A stretch of DNA of 64,000 nucleotides from an uncultured Pelagibacteraceae bacterium (lineage in GTDB: Bacteria > Pseudomonadota > Alphaproteobacteria > Pelagibacterales > Pelagibacteraceae). Shown here piece after piece: positions 1 through 10,102 of the stretch; the first letter of the stretch is position 1; the number at the start of each line of letters is the position of its first letter. The notes under the pieces are model-generated. The model saw only the letters and a list, made by a program, of their open reading frames with translations. It was not told the origin of the DNA and searched no databases. The stretch covers positions 90,529 to 154,528 of the forward strand of contig CACNVX010000001.1 in NCBI GenBank assembly GCA_902624045.1. The letters run 5' to 3'. Both the position numbers and the translations under genes were made by a program.

Positions 1-1253
1 TTAGAACCAATTATTTTTACTAAATAAATTTTATTTTCACTACTATTAACCAAAGCAAACGAGTTTATGGGTAGGGCGAAAAGCATTTTTATTGAGTTAA
101 TTTCAAAAAGTTTATTGTCATTAACAGATTTTATAGAGTCGTATTTTGCACCATTGCCAACTAATTCATTAAATTTATTGTTATCAAATTTTTTATCCTG
201 TATTTCTTGAAAAATTTTTCTATTAAAATCAAACTTTCCTTTTTGGTATACCAATTCCCTTACTTCAGAATTTGTTTTATCATCATTCAAATTTGGAGCT
301 CTATCGTATTCTTTTTCGATATTATAAAGTAAAAAATTATCTCCACTTTCAATTAAATCTATCTTTGTTGATTTTTTTGAAAAAATTAAACTCTCATTTT
401 GCTGTTCATTACCATCAAGACTAAATTCATTTACCTCAATAACATTAATATCTAAATCTTCTATTAGAGAATCAAACGAATTACCCTGAGAGATGTTGTT
501 TTCAATTTTGTCTATTTTGTCAAAGAATTCTTGATTAAATTCCTCTACACCAATTAAATTTTTTGGATTTAAGATTACATATTTAAAGTCAATATATTCT
601 CTTTTTAATTGATCTTTATTTTCTTCTATAAATTTTTGAATATCAGCCTGAGTATAATCGTCTTTAGTTTTATATAGATTTTCCATATCAAAATATTCGA
701 TTTCCAAAGTTTTGTTATTTTCCTCGAATTTTTTATCTATTAAAAATCTTGGTGTAATTGTTCCTGCTCCAATAAAATCAAACAGATGTTTCTGTAGTTC
801 TCTATTCTTTAATTTTATTTCAAACATTTGAGCAGAAATATTATTTGAAAGCAAAAATTTTTCGTACTTAATTCTCTGAAAAACACCACTTTCATCTTGA
901 AAGTTTTTATTTTCCTTAATTGTCTTCAAAATTGTTTTTTCATTAATTGAAATATTAAAATCTTTAACTTCTAAATCAATTAGTGTTGTTGATATTAATC
1001 CTGATAAAAGTTCTTCGATAATATTGTTGTCAAGGTTATTTCTAATTGCATCTGCTGAAATCCCACTTTCATTTACATAATCCATAAAATCTTGTGTAGT
1101 TATATTAGTCTTATTTATTTTTGCTATATTGTTTTGATTGTTAGTACTAAATCCTCCTCCAAAACCTCCAAAGCCAAATGCGATAATAATTATTACAATT
1201 AAAACCAAACCTCCGAATTGTTTCCAGCCTAAGTTTTTAAGTTTTTCAATCAT
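1..1253 (-). CDS. PpiD/SurA-N-type periplasmic peptidyl-prolyl isomerase-like protein (C-terminus runs off the window)
   Basis: Not in the ORF track because it is open at the window edge. Reverse strand from ATG at 1253 reads MIEKLKNLGWKQFGGLVLIVIIIIAFGFGGFGGG..., an N-terminal TM followed by a SurA_N-like region; divergent from tpiA. Confidence 0.75.
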   Translation of the reverse strand, partial: MIEKLKNLGWKQFGGLVLIVIIIIAFGFGGFGGGFSTNNQNNIAKINKTNITTQDFMDYVNESGISADAIRNNLDNNIIEELLSGLISTTLIDLEVKDFNISINEKTILKTIKENKNFQDESGVFQRIKYEKFLLSNNISAQMFEIKLKNRELQKHLFDFIGAGTITPRFLIDKKFEENNKTLEIEYFDMENLYKTKDDYTQADIQKFIEENKDQLKREYIDFKYVILNPKNLIGVEEFNQEFFDKIDKIENNISQGNSFDSLIEDLDINVIEVNEFSLDGNEQQNESLIFSKKSTKIDLIESGDNFLLYNIEKEYDRAPNLNDDKTNSEVRELVYQKGKFDFNRKIFQEIQDKKFDNNKFNELVGNGAKYDSIKSVNDNKLFEINSIKMLFALPINSFALVNSSENKIYLVKIIGS

Positions 1254-1309
1254 AACGTTATAAATTTATTGATCTGTAAAAAACAAATCTATAGATTAAA
1301 AAGTCAATT

Positions 1310-2050
1310 ATGACAAATAAATATATATATTTTGTAGCTAATTGGAAAATGTTTGGTGATTTAAAAACTCTAAATTCACTTGATAAGGTAATAAAGTTTT
1401 CAAAAACCAGTAAAAAAAATAAGTTTAGAATAATTTATTGTCCCCCTAGCACTCTAATTCGACCTTTATCAAAACGACTAAAAAAAACTAAAATAGAAAT
1501 AGGTGCTCAAAATTGTCATCAAAGCTATGACTTTGGAGCAAACACAGGCCAGATAAATTCTAAAATGCTTAAAAGTGTGGGTGCAAAATATGTCATTATT
1601 GGTCACTCAGAAAATAGACAATTAGGAGAGGATGATAAATTGATCAATTTAAAAATTAAAAGTGCATTAAAAGCTGGTTTAAAAATTATTTTCTGTATTG
1701 GTGAAACATTAAGAGAAAAAAGAAATAAAAAAACTAATCAAGTCTTAGCAAAACAAATAAAAAATGGATTAAGTTCAATAAATAATAAATCAAAAATATT
1801 TATAGCCTATGAACCTGTGTGGTCGATAGGATCTGGTTTAATCCCAAAATCTGAAGATCTAAAAAATTCAATTGCTTTCATAAAAAGTAAATTTGGTAAA
1901 AAATCCCCAAAAATTTTGTATGGCGGATCTGTAAATGGTAACAACATAGACAAATTAAAAATTATTACTGGCATAAATGGTTTTTTAGTAGGTAGTGCCT
2001 CACAAAATTCAAAGAAATTTATTGATATAATTAAAAAATCCATTAATTAG
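1310..2050 (+). CDS. tpiA: triosephosphate isomerase
   Basis: NWKMFG, IIGHSENR, AYEPVWSIGSG, ILYGGSVNG motifs. Confidence 0.97.
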   Translation: MTNKYIYFVANWKMFGDLKTLNSLDKVIKFSKTSKKNKFRIIYCPPSTLIRPLSKRLKKTKIEIGAQNCHQSYDFGANTGQINSKMLKSVGAKYVIIGHSENRQLGEDDKLINLKIKSALKAGLKIIFCIGETLREKRNKKTNQVLAKQIKNGLSSINNKSKIFIAYEPVWSIGSGLIPKSEDLKNSIAFIKSKFGKKSPKILYGGSVNGNNIDKLKIITGINGFLVGSASQNSKKFIDIIKKSIN

Positions 2051-2056
2051 ACCCAC

Positions 2057-2356
2057 ATGGAAACATTATTACTTGTAATTAACATAATACTTGCTGTTAT
2101 TCTGGTTTTATTAGTTTTATTACAAAAATCAGAAGGCGGAGCATTAGGTATTGGCGTCTCGCAGGAAAATTTTATGTTATCTAGATCAGCAGGCAGCTTT
2201 ATGACAAAAGCTACTGCAATTATAGCCACACTTTTTATTATTTGCAGTTTAGCTCTTACAATTATTTCAAGATCAGAACTTACCCCTACAGGCTCAGTAT
2301 TGGATACTATTGAGGAAAAAACTGAAGATACACCTTCAATTCCAGAAAATAATTAA
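2057..2356 (+). CDS. secG: preprotein translocase subunit SecG
   Basis: Two TM segments, VLLQKSEGGALG motif, position between tpiA and pyrG. Confidence 0.95.
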   Translation: METLLLVINIILAVILVLLVLLQKSEGGALGIGVSQENFMLSRSAGSFMTKATAIIATLFIICSLALTIISRSELTPTGSVLDTIEEKTEDTPSIPENN

Positions 2357-2400
2357 TTAATCCTTTTCAATTCTTTTTTTATTCGCTATAAGATACTTCC

Positions 2401-4017
2401 ATGGCGCGATATATATTCGTAACTGGCGGCGTGGTTTCATCTTTAGGCAAAGGTCTCTCTTCAGCATCCCTAGCATATTTATTACAATCAAGAGGTTATA
2501 AAGTTCGTTTAAGAAAATTAGATCCCTATCTAAATGTTGATCCAGGAACAATGAGCCCATTCCAGCATGGTGAAGTATATGTAACCGATGATGGAGCTGA
2601 AACAGATTTAGATCTCGGTCATTATGAGAGGTTTTCTGGAGTAACAGCTAAAAAATCAGACAATATTACTACAGGTAAAATTTATAATGATGTTCTAAAA
2701 AAAGAACGAAAAGGGGAATATTTAGGCAAAACAGTTCAAGTCATCCCTCATATAACTGATCGGATTAAACAGTTTATAAAAAATGATTCATCCAAAGAAG
2801 ATTTTGTAATTTGTGAAATTGGTGGAATAGTGGGGGATATTGAGAGTTTACCATTTGTAGAAGCAATAAGACAATTTGCAAACGACGTTAGTAAAAAGAA
2901 TGCATTATTCATTCACTTAACATTAGTGCCATACTTGAAAGCATCTGATGAAATAAAAACTAAGCCAACTCAACATTCAGTTAAAGAATTAAGAAGCATT
3001 GGTATACAGCCAGATATAATAATTTGTAGATCTGAAAGACCTATACCCTTAGATCATAGAAAGAAAATTTCATTGTTTTGTAATGTAGATATTAAAAATG
3101 TAATTGAAACAGTTGATGTTAAAACTATTTATGAAGCACCGATTAGTTTTTTTAATCAAAAATTAGATATTCAAGTTTTAAATTATTTTAAATTAAGATC
3201 AAAAAAACCTGCAAATTTGAAACCTTGGAAAAAAATTACAAAAGTTATCTTACAAAATAAAAAACAAGTTAATATAGCAATAATTGGTAAGTATGTAGAA
3301 CTAAAAGATGCATACAAATCTTTGGATGAAGCACTTACTCATGGAGGTATTAATAATAATATTAAAGTTAACTTAGTAAGAATTGACTCAGAAAAATTAA
3401 AAGTTTCTGAGATTAAGAAAAAACTTAATAATATTTCAGGAATTTTAATTCCAGGTGGATTTGGCAAAAGAGGAACAGATGGTAAAATCGAATCTATAAA
3501 ATATGCTAGAAAGAATAAAATCCCTTTTTTTGGTATTTGTTACGGAATGCAAATGGCAATAATTGAATTTGCTAGAAACCAATTAAATTTAAAAAAAGCA
3601 ACATCAAGTGAATTCAATAAGAAAGGTTTGCCTATTATAGGTCTTATCAATGAGTGGACAAAAAATGGTATAAAAATGAAAGGCACTGATAAAAATCTAG
3701 GTGGTACGATGAGACTTGGTTCTTATGATGCAAAATTAAAGGAAAATTCAAAAATAAGAAAAATTTACAAAGCAAGATTAATAAAAGAAAGACATCGACA
3801 TAGATATGAAGTTAACATTGCCTTCAAAGACAAATTTGAAAAAAAAGGTATGATTTTTTCAGGATTATCACCAGATAATAAGCTTCCAGAGATTATAGAG
3901 TTAAAAAATCATCCTTGGTTTATAGGTGTTCAATTTCATCCAGAATTTAAATCTAGACCTTTGGCACCTCATCCTTTATTCTCATCATTTATCAAGGCAG
4001 CAAAAAATCATAAATGA
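2401..4017 (+). CDS. pyrG: CTP synthase
   Basis: [22 protein letters not shown]; GATase motif GICYGMQ; full length 538 aa. Confidence 0.98.
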   Translation: MARYIFVTGGVVSSLGKGLSSASLAYLLQSRGYKVRLRKLDPYLNVDPGTMSPFQHGEVYVTDDGAETDLDLGHYERFSGVTAKKSDNITTGKIYNDVLKKERKGEYLGKTVQVIPHITDRIKQFIKNDSSKEDFVICEIGGIVGDIESLPFVEAIRQFANDVSKKNALFIHLTLVPYLKASDEIKTKPTQHSVKELRSIGIQPDIIICRSERPIPLDHRKKISLFCNVDIKNVIETVDVKTIYEAPISFFNQKLDIQVLNYFKLRSKKPANLKPWKKITKVILQNKKQVNIAIIGKYVELKDAYKSLDEALTHGGINNNIKVNLVRIDSEKLKVSEIKKKLNNISGILIPGGFGKRGTDGKIESIKYARKNKIPFFGICYGMQMAIIEFARNQLNLKKATSSEFNKKGLPIIGLINEWTKNGIKMKGTDKNLGGTMRLGSYDAKLKENSKIRKIYKARLIKERHRHRYEVNIAFKDKFEKKGMIFSGLSPDNKLPEIIELKNHPWFIGVQFHPEFKSRPLAPHPLFSSFIKAAKNHK

Positions 4018-4838
4018 GTAGCATTAAAGTAAATTGTGGAAATATAGAAATTTCAAATGATAATAAAATTTGTGTTATTGCCGGGCCCTGCCAACTTGAA
4101 AGTGAACAACACGCAATGGAAATGGCAGGAAAAATTCAAGAAATAACTAAAAAATTGGGACTTGGGTTTATTTATAAAACCTCATTTGATAAAGCTAATA
4201 GAACCAGTTTGAAAGGGAAAAGAGGCGCAGGTCTTGAAGCATCATTGCCAGTTTTTGATAAAATTAAAAAAGAATTCAATGTTTCAATTTTGACTGATAT
4301 TCATAATGCTGAACAATGTTCTAGAGTAGCAAAACATGTTGATATAATTCAGATACCAGCTTTCTTATGTAGACAAACAGATTTACTAATTGCTGCAGCA
4401 AAAACAAATAAAATTATTAATGTTAAAAAGGGTCAGTTCTTAGCACCATGGGACATGGTTAATGTAACAAAAAAAATTTCAGAATCCGGAAATCAAAATA
4501 TTTTAGTAACTGAAAGAGGAGCGAGCTTTGGTTACAATACTTTAGTATCTGACATGAGATCTATACCTATTATGGCAAAGAATGGTTATCCTGTAATTTT
4601 TGATGCAACACATTCAGTACAACAACCAGGCGGACATGGCGATTCTTCTGGTGGACAAAGAGAATTTGTAGAATACTTATCAAGAGCAGCAGTAGCTGTT
4701 GGTGTTGCAGGAGTATTTATTGAAACCCATCAAGATCCAGACAATGCACCTTCTGATGGACCAAACATGGTACCATTGAATAAATTAGAGAATCTATTAA
4801 AACAATTAAAGGATATAGATAATCTGATTAAAAAATAG
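4014..4838 (+). CDS. kdsA: 3-deoxy-8-phosphooctulonate synthase
   Basis: [19 protein letters not shown] motifs. Confidence 0.97.
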   Translation: MSSIKVNCGNIEISNDNKICVIAGPCQLESEQHAMEMAGKIQEITKKLGLGFIYKTSFDKANRTSLKGKRGAGLEASLPVFDKIKKEFNVSILTDIHNAEQCSRVAKHVDIIQIPAFLCRQTDLLIAAAKTNKIINVKKGQFLAPWDMVNVTKKISESGNQNILVTERGASFGYNTLVSDMRSIPIMAKNGYPVIFDATHSVQQPGGHGDSSGGQREFVEYLSRAAVAVGVAGVFIETHQDPDNAPSDGPNMVPLNKLENLLKQLKDIDNLIKK

Positions 4839-6094
4839 TGAGCAAAATTTTAAAAGTAAAAGCACGTCAAGTATTTGACAGCAGAGGAAATCCAACTATA
4901 GAGGCAGAAGTTTACATCAAAAATAATAGTGCATCTGCTATTTGTCCATCAGGTGCTTCCACTGGAACTTTTGAAGCTTTTGAAAAAAGAGATAAGAGTA
5001 ATAAACGTTATTTAGGAAAAAGTGTTTTAAATGCAGTTAATTTAGTTAACACAAAAATTTCTAAAACACTAAAAGGACAAAGTATTCACAACCAAGAAAG
5101 AATTGATGCGTTGCTAATCAATCTCGATGGTACTAGACAAAAAACTAAGTTGGGTGCTAATTCGATGTTGGCTGTTTCTATGGCTGTTAAAAAACTTTCA
5201 GCTAAAGCAAAAAAAAAGCCTTTATATAAAACTTTTTTCAAAAAAAATAATTTTCATTTACCATATCCATTAATGAATATTATTAATGGTGGAGCCCACG
5301 CAAATAATGGTCTTAGAATTCAAGAATTTATGATCAGACCAGATTGTGCAAAAAGTTTTTCTGAAGCTATGAGAATTTGTTTTATAGTCATTAAAAACTT
5401 AAGAAAATTGATTAAAGATAAAGGTCTATCAACATCTGTAGGAGATGAAGGTGGATTTGCCCCAATGATTAACAGTAATAATCAAGCACTTGATTTGATT
5501 GTCACTGCAATTAAAAAATCTGGATTTATTAATGGTAAAGATGTTTCAATTTGTTTAGATGTGGCTGCTAATGAATTATTTAAAAAAAATAAATATTCAG
5601 TGCATTCAAAAAGTTATATTTCAGTAGAAAAAACCATTAAGGAATATAAAAAGATAATAAAAAAATATAAAATCAAATCTATTGAAGATCCCTTTGCAGA
5701 AAATGACTGGTTAGCGTGGAACAAATTAATGAAATCAACTAAAAAGGTTCAAATTGTTGGAGATGATTTGTATGTAACAAATCTTGAAAGATTAAAAAAA
5801 GGATTCTTGAACATTTCATCAAATTCTATTTTAATAAAGCTAAATCAAATTGGCACTGTTTCAGAGACAATCGATGTAATTAAATTTGCTCAAACTATTG
5901 GTTATAAAACTATTATTTCTCATAGATCTGGTGATAGTGAAGACACATTTATTGCTGATTTAGCAGTAGGAACTAACTCAAATCAAATTAAAACAGGATC
6001 GTTAGCTAGATCTGAAAGGGTTGCAAAATATAATCAATTGATACGTATAGAGGAAGAGCTTGGAAAAAAAGCCAAGATGAATAAAATCGATTAA
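4838..6094 (+). CDS. eno: enolase
   Basis: RQVFDSRGNPTIEAEV, SVGDEGGFAP, SHRSGDSEDTFIADL; GTG start. Confidence 0.98.
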   Translation: MSKILKVKARQVFDSRGNPTIEAEVYIKNNSASAICPSGASTGTFEAFEKRDKSNKRYLGKSVLNAVNLVNTKISKTLKGQSIHNQERIDALLINLDGTRQKTKLGANSMLAVSMAVKKLSAKAKKKPLYKTFFKKNNFHLPYPLMNIINGGAHANNGLRIQEFMIRPDCAKSFSEAMRICFIVIKNLRKLIKDKGLSTSVGDEGGFAPMINSNNQALDLIVTAIKKSGFINGKDVSICLDVAANELFKKNKYSVHSKSYISVEKTIKEYKKIIKKYKIKSIEDPFAENDWLAWNKLMKSTKKVQIVGDDLYVTNLERLKKGFLNISSNSILIKLNQIGTVSETIDVIKFAQTIGYKTIISHRSGDSEDTFIADLAVGTNSNQIKTGSLARSERVAKYNQLIRIEEELGKKAKMNKID

Positions 6095-6396
6095 TGCTTC
6101 GATTAATAAAAAGAAACTATTATCTATTAATATCTCTTTTTCTAATTTTATATTTTAGTTTTAATTTAATGTCTGGTGAAAGGGGTCTTTTTTCATACAT
6201 AGATAAGAAAGAGATTTTGTCTGACTTGAAAAATCAAGAATTATCCTTAACTAGTAGTATAAAAGATATTAATCGTAAAAATTCATTATTAAGTAACAAT
6301 CTAGATTTGGACTTTATAGAAATTTTAATTAGAGAACGGTTCTTATTTGGAAAAGAAAATGAAACAATTTATATTATAAAAAAGAATGAAAACTAA
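6094..6396 (+). CDS. ftsB: FtsB/DivIC-family septum formation initiator
   Basis: Short protein with N-terminal TM and coiled coil, C-terminal [14 protein letters not shown]; conserved position after eno. Confidence 0.8.
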   Translation: MLRLIKRNYYLLISLFLILYFSFNLMSGERGLFSYIDKKEILSDLKNQELSLTSSIKDINRKNSLLSNNLDLDFIEILIRERFLFGKENETIYIIKKNEN

Positions 6397-7330
6397 AGTT
6401 AGGCATCCTGAAAAAGTAAATAAACCTATAAACCCAATTAAAAAAAAACCTGATTGGATAAGATCAAAATTATCAAACAGTAGGGAGTTTTTTTTAACCA
6501 AAACAGTAGTCAATCAAAACAATTTAGTAACTGTTTGTCAGGAAGCTAATTGTCCAAACATAACTGAATGTTGGAGCAAGAGACATGCAACATTTATGAT
6601 TATGGGAGATACGTGTACAAGAGCGTGTGCTTTTTGTGACGTAAAGACAGGTAAACCTGAAAGTTTAGATCCATTTGAACCCTATAAAATTTCTAATGCT
6701 GTAAAAAAATTAAATCTAAAACATGTTGTTATTACTTCAGTAGATAGAGATGATCTTGATGATGGTGGATCAAATCATTTTTATAAAGTAATCGAAGCTA
6801 CACGTAAAAGAAATCCGAAAACTTCTATTGAGGTTTTAACACCAGATTTCCTAAGAAAAGGTGAAGCATATAAAAAACTTCTAGAGGCTGACTTAGATGT
6901 TTTCAACCATAACATTGAGACTGTCCCACGTCTTTATCTGAAAGTAAGACCTGGTGCGAGATATTTTGGATCTTTAGAGCTTTTAAAAAATGTAAAAAAA
7001 TTTAATAAAAAAGTATTTACAAAATCTGGGTTAATGGTTGGTCTTGGTGAAGAGAAAGATGAATTAATTCAAGTAATGGATGATTTGAGATCGGCAGAGG
7101 TAGACTTTTTAACTATAGGTCAATATTTGCAACCTTCACCTAAGCATCATCCATTGAGCAGGTATTATCATCCAGATGAATTTAAAGATTTAGAAAATAT
7201 TGCTAAAACCAAAGGCTTCTTATTAGTTTCATCTTCACCATTAACCAGGTCATCATATCATGCGGACGAAGATTTTGCTAAATTACAAAAAAATAGATTA
7301 GAATTAATCAATGCCCAAAGCTTCAGTTAA
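6386..7330 (+). CDS. lipA: lipoyl synthase
   Basis: [13 protein letters not shown] and [10 protein letters not shown] radical-SAM motifs. Confidence 0.98.
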   Translation: MKTKVRHPEKVNKPINPIKKKPDWIRSKLSNSREFFLTKTVVNQNNLVTVCQEANCPNITECWSKRHATFMIMGDTCTRACAFCDVKTGKPESLDPFEPYKISNAVKKLNLKHVVITSVDRDDLDDGGSNHFYKVIEATRKRNPKTSIEVLTPDFLRKGEAYKKLLEADLDVFNHNIETVPRLYLKVRPGARYFGSLELLKNVKKFNKKVFTKSGLMVGLGEEKDELIQVMDDLRSAEVDFLTIGQYLQPSPKHHPLSRYYHPDEFKDLENIAKTKGFLLVSSSPLTRSSYHADEDFAKLQKNRLELINAQSFS

Positions 7331-7766
7331 GAGATTAATTGAATGTAAAAAAGATCAACTTGTTGATTTAGTACTTGATATTGAAAAATATCCAGAATTT
7401 GTTCCATTTTGTTTGGCATCACATGTTTACGAGAGAAACAATAAGGGAGATCATACATTCATAATTGCTGATCTTACAATTGGCAAAGGTCCTTTTAAAG
7501 ACACTTATAAAAGTGATGTTAGATTTGATAAAGAGAAAAGTATTATAAATGTAACAAATATTGGCGGCCCATTAAACCATCTTAAAAATAATTGGAAATT
7601 TGTAGAATCTGACAACAGCACTGAAATTTTGTTTGATATAGACTTTGAAATTGAAAATAAATTTCTTAATCTAGTAATGACAAAGTCTTTTCAGTATGGA
7701 CTTAATAAAATAGCAGATGCATTTCAAGAAAGAGCTCAGAAATTGTATCAATTTAATAAAAGTTAA
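7311..7766 (+). CDS. Coq10/RatA-like START-domain (polyketide cyclase) protein
   Basis: YPEFVPFC and NNWKF...FDIDFE pattern; follows lipA as in many alphaproteobacteria. Confidence 0.85.
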   Translation: MPKASVKRLIECKKDQLVDLVLDIEKYPEFVPFCLASHVYERNNKGDHTFIIADLTIGKGPFKDTYKSDVRFDKEKSIINVTNIGGPLNHLKNNWKFVESDNSTEILFDIDFEIENKFLNLVMTKSFQYGLNKIADAFQERAQKLYQFNKS

Positions 7767-7779
7767 ATAAAGGAAATTT

Positions 7780-7995
7780 ATGAAAAATGTAGAAAAAAAA
7801 AGGCACTTGGCTAAAACTATAACATGGAGAATTATAGCTAGTGCAGATACTTTTTTAATAGCATGGTTAATCACAGGTCAATTTGATTGGGCTGGAGCAA
7901 TTGCTGGATTTGAAGTGATAACAAAAATGTTCTTATATTATTTCCACGAGCGGGCATGGTATAAATTTAGTAAATTTGGAGTAAGTAGAAAATAA
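7780..7995 (+). CDS. DUF2061-family small membrane protein
   Basis: RHLAKTITWRIIASADTFLIAWLITG...EVITKMFLYYFHERAWYK. Confidence 0.8.
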   Translation: MKNVEKKRHLAKTITWRIIASADTFLIAWLITGQFDWAGAIAGFEVITKMFLYYFHERAWYKFSKFGVSRK

Positions 7996-8002
7996 ATTAA
8001 TA

Positions 8003-8785
8003 TTAATGTATCTTTAGGTTTTCAATAATCTGATCATGTATCAAAGCATTACTTGCCAAAATATCTGAGTTTTTTATTGTCCAACTTTTACCATTTGGTT
8101 GAGTTATTTTGCCTCCAGCTTCTTTAACTATAAGCACACCAGAACACATATCCCATAAATTTAAATTTCTTTGCCAAAAAGCATCAGTTTTACCGGATGC
8201 TACTAAAGTTAAATCAATTGCGGCTGATCCTGTGCACCTAAAGCCAGAACATTTTTTTGCTATATTATCTATCTCAGATAAATAATTTTTATATCCTCGA
8301 TTAGCATGTGGTATTGTCGCTCCAATTAAGCAGTTATCAATAAAATTTTTTTTTGATACCATTATTTTCTTGTCATTACACCAAGAACCTTTACCTTTAG
8401 ATGCAAAGTAAAACTCATTTGAAATTGGATTAAATATAATTCCATCAGTAATTTCATTTTTATAAATTCTGCCAATCACTATTCCAAGAGCAGGTAACCC
8501 GTGAATAAAGTTTGTAGTTCCATCAATTGGATCAATAACTATAGTCTCGTCATTACCTTTTAATGGATCAGACTCCTCAGTAATATATGAAGAGTTTGGA
8601 AAATGTTTTTTTAATATTTTAATTAGAATATTTTCAGTTTCCAAATCCGTTGAGGTAACAAAGTCGCCCAAATCTTTTGACTGAACCTTTGCCTCTGAAA
8701 TTTTTCCAAACTCTTTAATAATTAATTTACCTGCTTCCCTAGCAGCATCTTCAAATATTTCTACTATTTCAGATTTTTTAGACAT
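8003..8785 (-). CDS. inositol monophosphatase family protein (SuhB-like)
   Basis: TEES, DPIDGTTNFIHGLP, LWDMCSGVLIVKEAGG motifs. Confidence 0.9.
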   Translation of the reverse strand: MSKKSEIVEIFEDAAREAGKLIIKEFGKISEAKVQSKDLGDFVTSTDLETENILIKILKKHFPNSSYITEESDPLKGNDETIVIDPIDGTTNFIHGLPALGIVIGRIYKNEITDGIIFNPISNEFYFASKGKGSWCNDKKIMVSKKNFIDNCLIGATIPHANRGYKNYLSEIDNIAKKCSGFRCTGSAAIDLTLVASGKTDAFWQRNLNLWDMCSGVLIVKEAGGKITQPNGKSWTIKNSDILASNALIHDQIIENLKIH

Positions 8786-8869
8786 AAAAAAAAATACAAT
8801 TTATAGTTTAAATTAAAATAATCAAAACATGTAGATTTAATTAGATAATTTAGAATAATTACAATTAAC

Positions 8870-8898
8870 TTGTATACAACCTTTTATCTAGATAATAT
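8870..8898 (+). promoter_or_regulatory. candidate sigma70-type promoter upstream of the ABC substrate-binding protein
   Basis: TTGTAT-17 bp-TAATAT, ~32 bp before the likely ATG at 8931, which has GGAGG directly upstream. Confidence 0.4.
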
Positions 8899-8930
8899 TT
8901 TTTATTATGACGTTAACTGATGGAGGAAAA

Positions 8931-10043
8931 ATGACTAAAACTAAAATTATTAGTTTAATTACTTCTTTCTTTTTTGGGCTTACTTTATTGTTTCAGCCAG
9001 TCGTTTCATTTGCAATGACTTTAGATGAATTGATTGCAGCCGCTCAAAAAGAGGGTGAAGTAAACACATATTGGCATTCAAGTCGTATGGGCAAAAAAGT
9101 TGCAGCAGCTTTTGAAGCTAAATATGGAATTAAAGTAAATGCAACAAAAATGAAAGATTCTGAAATGACAGAGAGAATTGTTAGAGAGGTTTCTTCAGGA
9201 AATGTAATTGTTGATCTAGTTGGATACGATGATGGACCTTTTTTGGATACAGTTTTAACTCCAAAAGGAATGGTAGAAAATTACGTACCACCCTATCTTG
9301 CGAAAGACATACCCGCTGACAGTCAGAAACCATTGATTTACTTATGGCAACCATTTGTAATAGGTTATAATTCTGAAACATACGGAGCAAGTTGTCCAAT
9401 AAAATCATTGTGGCAATTAACTGAAAAAGATTGGTCAGGAAGATTTCATATGTGGGATCCACGTATAGCCTCTTCTATGCTTCAAATGTTTTCAGCAATG
9501 GAAGATAGATCTGACGAATTAGCTGCTTCGTATAAAAAACACTATGGTAAAGATCTTAAAGTTTCAGAAGCAAATGCTGGATTAGAGTTTGTTAAAAGAT
9601 TAGCTCAAAATAATCCTGTTTTGTATAATGAAGATTATGAAATTGCTGTAGCTGTTGGAACAAAAGGTCAAAGTAAAGCTCCTATAGGAATTTATTCTTT
9701 AGGTAGACATAGAGAAAATGCTAAAAAAAATCTAGCATTAGCTTTGTGCGAGGTAGAACCATTTAAGGGTTTAAATCAACCAACATATATGCAGATCGTA
9801 AAAGGTGCTCCTCATCCAAATGCAGCAAGATTACTTGCTTATTATGTCCTTACTCAGGAAGGCGCAAATCCTTGGGTTGGTGTAGTTGGGGCATATTCCT
9901 CAAATTCTTCTCTCGGATCAAGTCCAGATAACCCGTATCCTACAGCAGAAGCGTGGAAAGGTACTTTATTAGTATCTAATAATACCAACGTTGCTAAACG
10001 TAGAGCGGATCTAATGGATTTTTGGATAAAACATAGTAAATAG
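8931..10043 (+). CDS. ABC transporter substrate-binding protein, iron(III)-type family (ligand uncertain)
   Basis: Signal peptide MTKTKIISLITSFFFGLTLLFQPVVSFA; ORF track starts at 8907 but GGAGG supports 8931; followed by fused permease and ATPase. Confidence 0.85.
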   Translation: MTKTKIISLITSFFFGLTLLFQPVVSFAMTLDELIAAAQKEGEVNTYWHSSRMGKKVAAAFEAKYGIKVNATKMKDSEMTERIVREVSSGNVIVDLVGYDDGPFLDTVLTPKGMVENYVPPYLAKDIPADSQKPLIYLWQPFVIGYNSETYGASCPIKSLWQLTEKDWSGRFHMWDPRIASSMLQMFSAMEDRSDELAASYKKHYGKDLKVSEANAGLEFVKRLAQNNPVLYNEDYEIAVAVGTKGQSKAPIGIYSLGRHRENAKKNLALALCEVEPFKGLNQPTYMQIVKGAPHPNAARLLAYYVLTQEGANPWVGVVGAYSSNSSLGSSPDNPYPTAEAWKGTLLVSNNTNVAKRRADLMDFWIKHSK

Positions 10044-10060
10044 TAAGTTAACTATAAATT

Positions 10061-10085
10061 AAGGCGGTGTAATTTACATCGCCTT
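10061..10085 (+). other. stem-loop between substrate-binding-protein and permease genes
   Basis: aaggcggtgta-att-tacatcgcctt: 11-bp stem with one G.T, no downstream T-tract. Confidence 0.7.
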
Positions 10086-10102
10086 AAAAAAAAGAGGTTA
10101 AA

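Noticed and set aside
1807-2229. Minus-strand ORFs opposite tpiA and secG (78 aa, 60 aa)
   Set aside because: Antisense to well-supported conserved genes; no recognisable domain.
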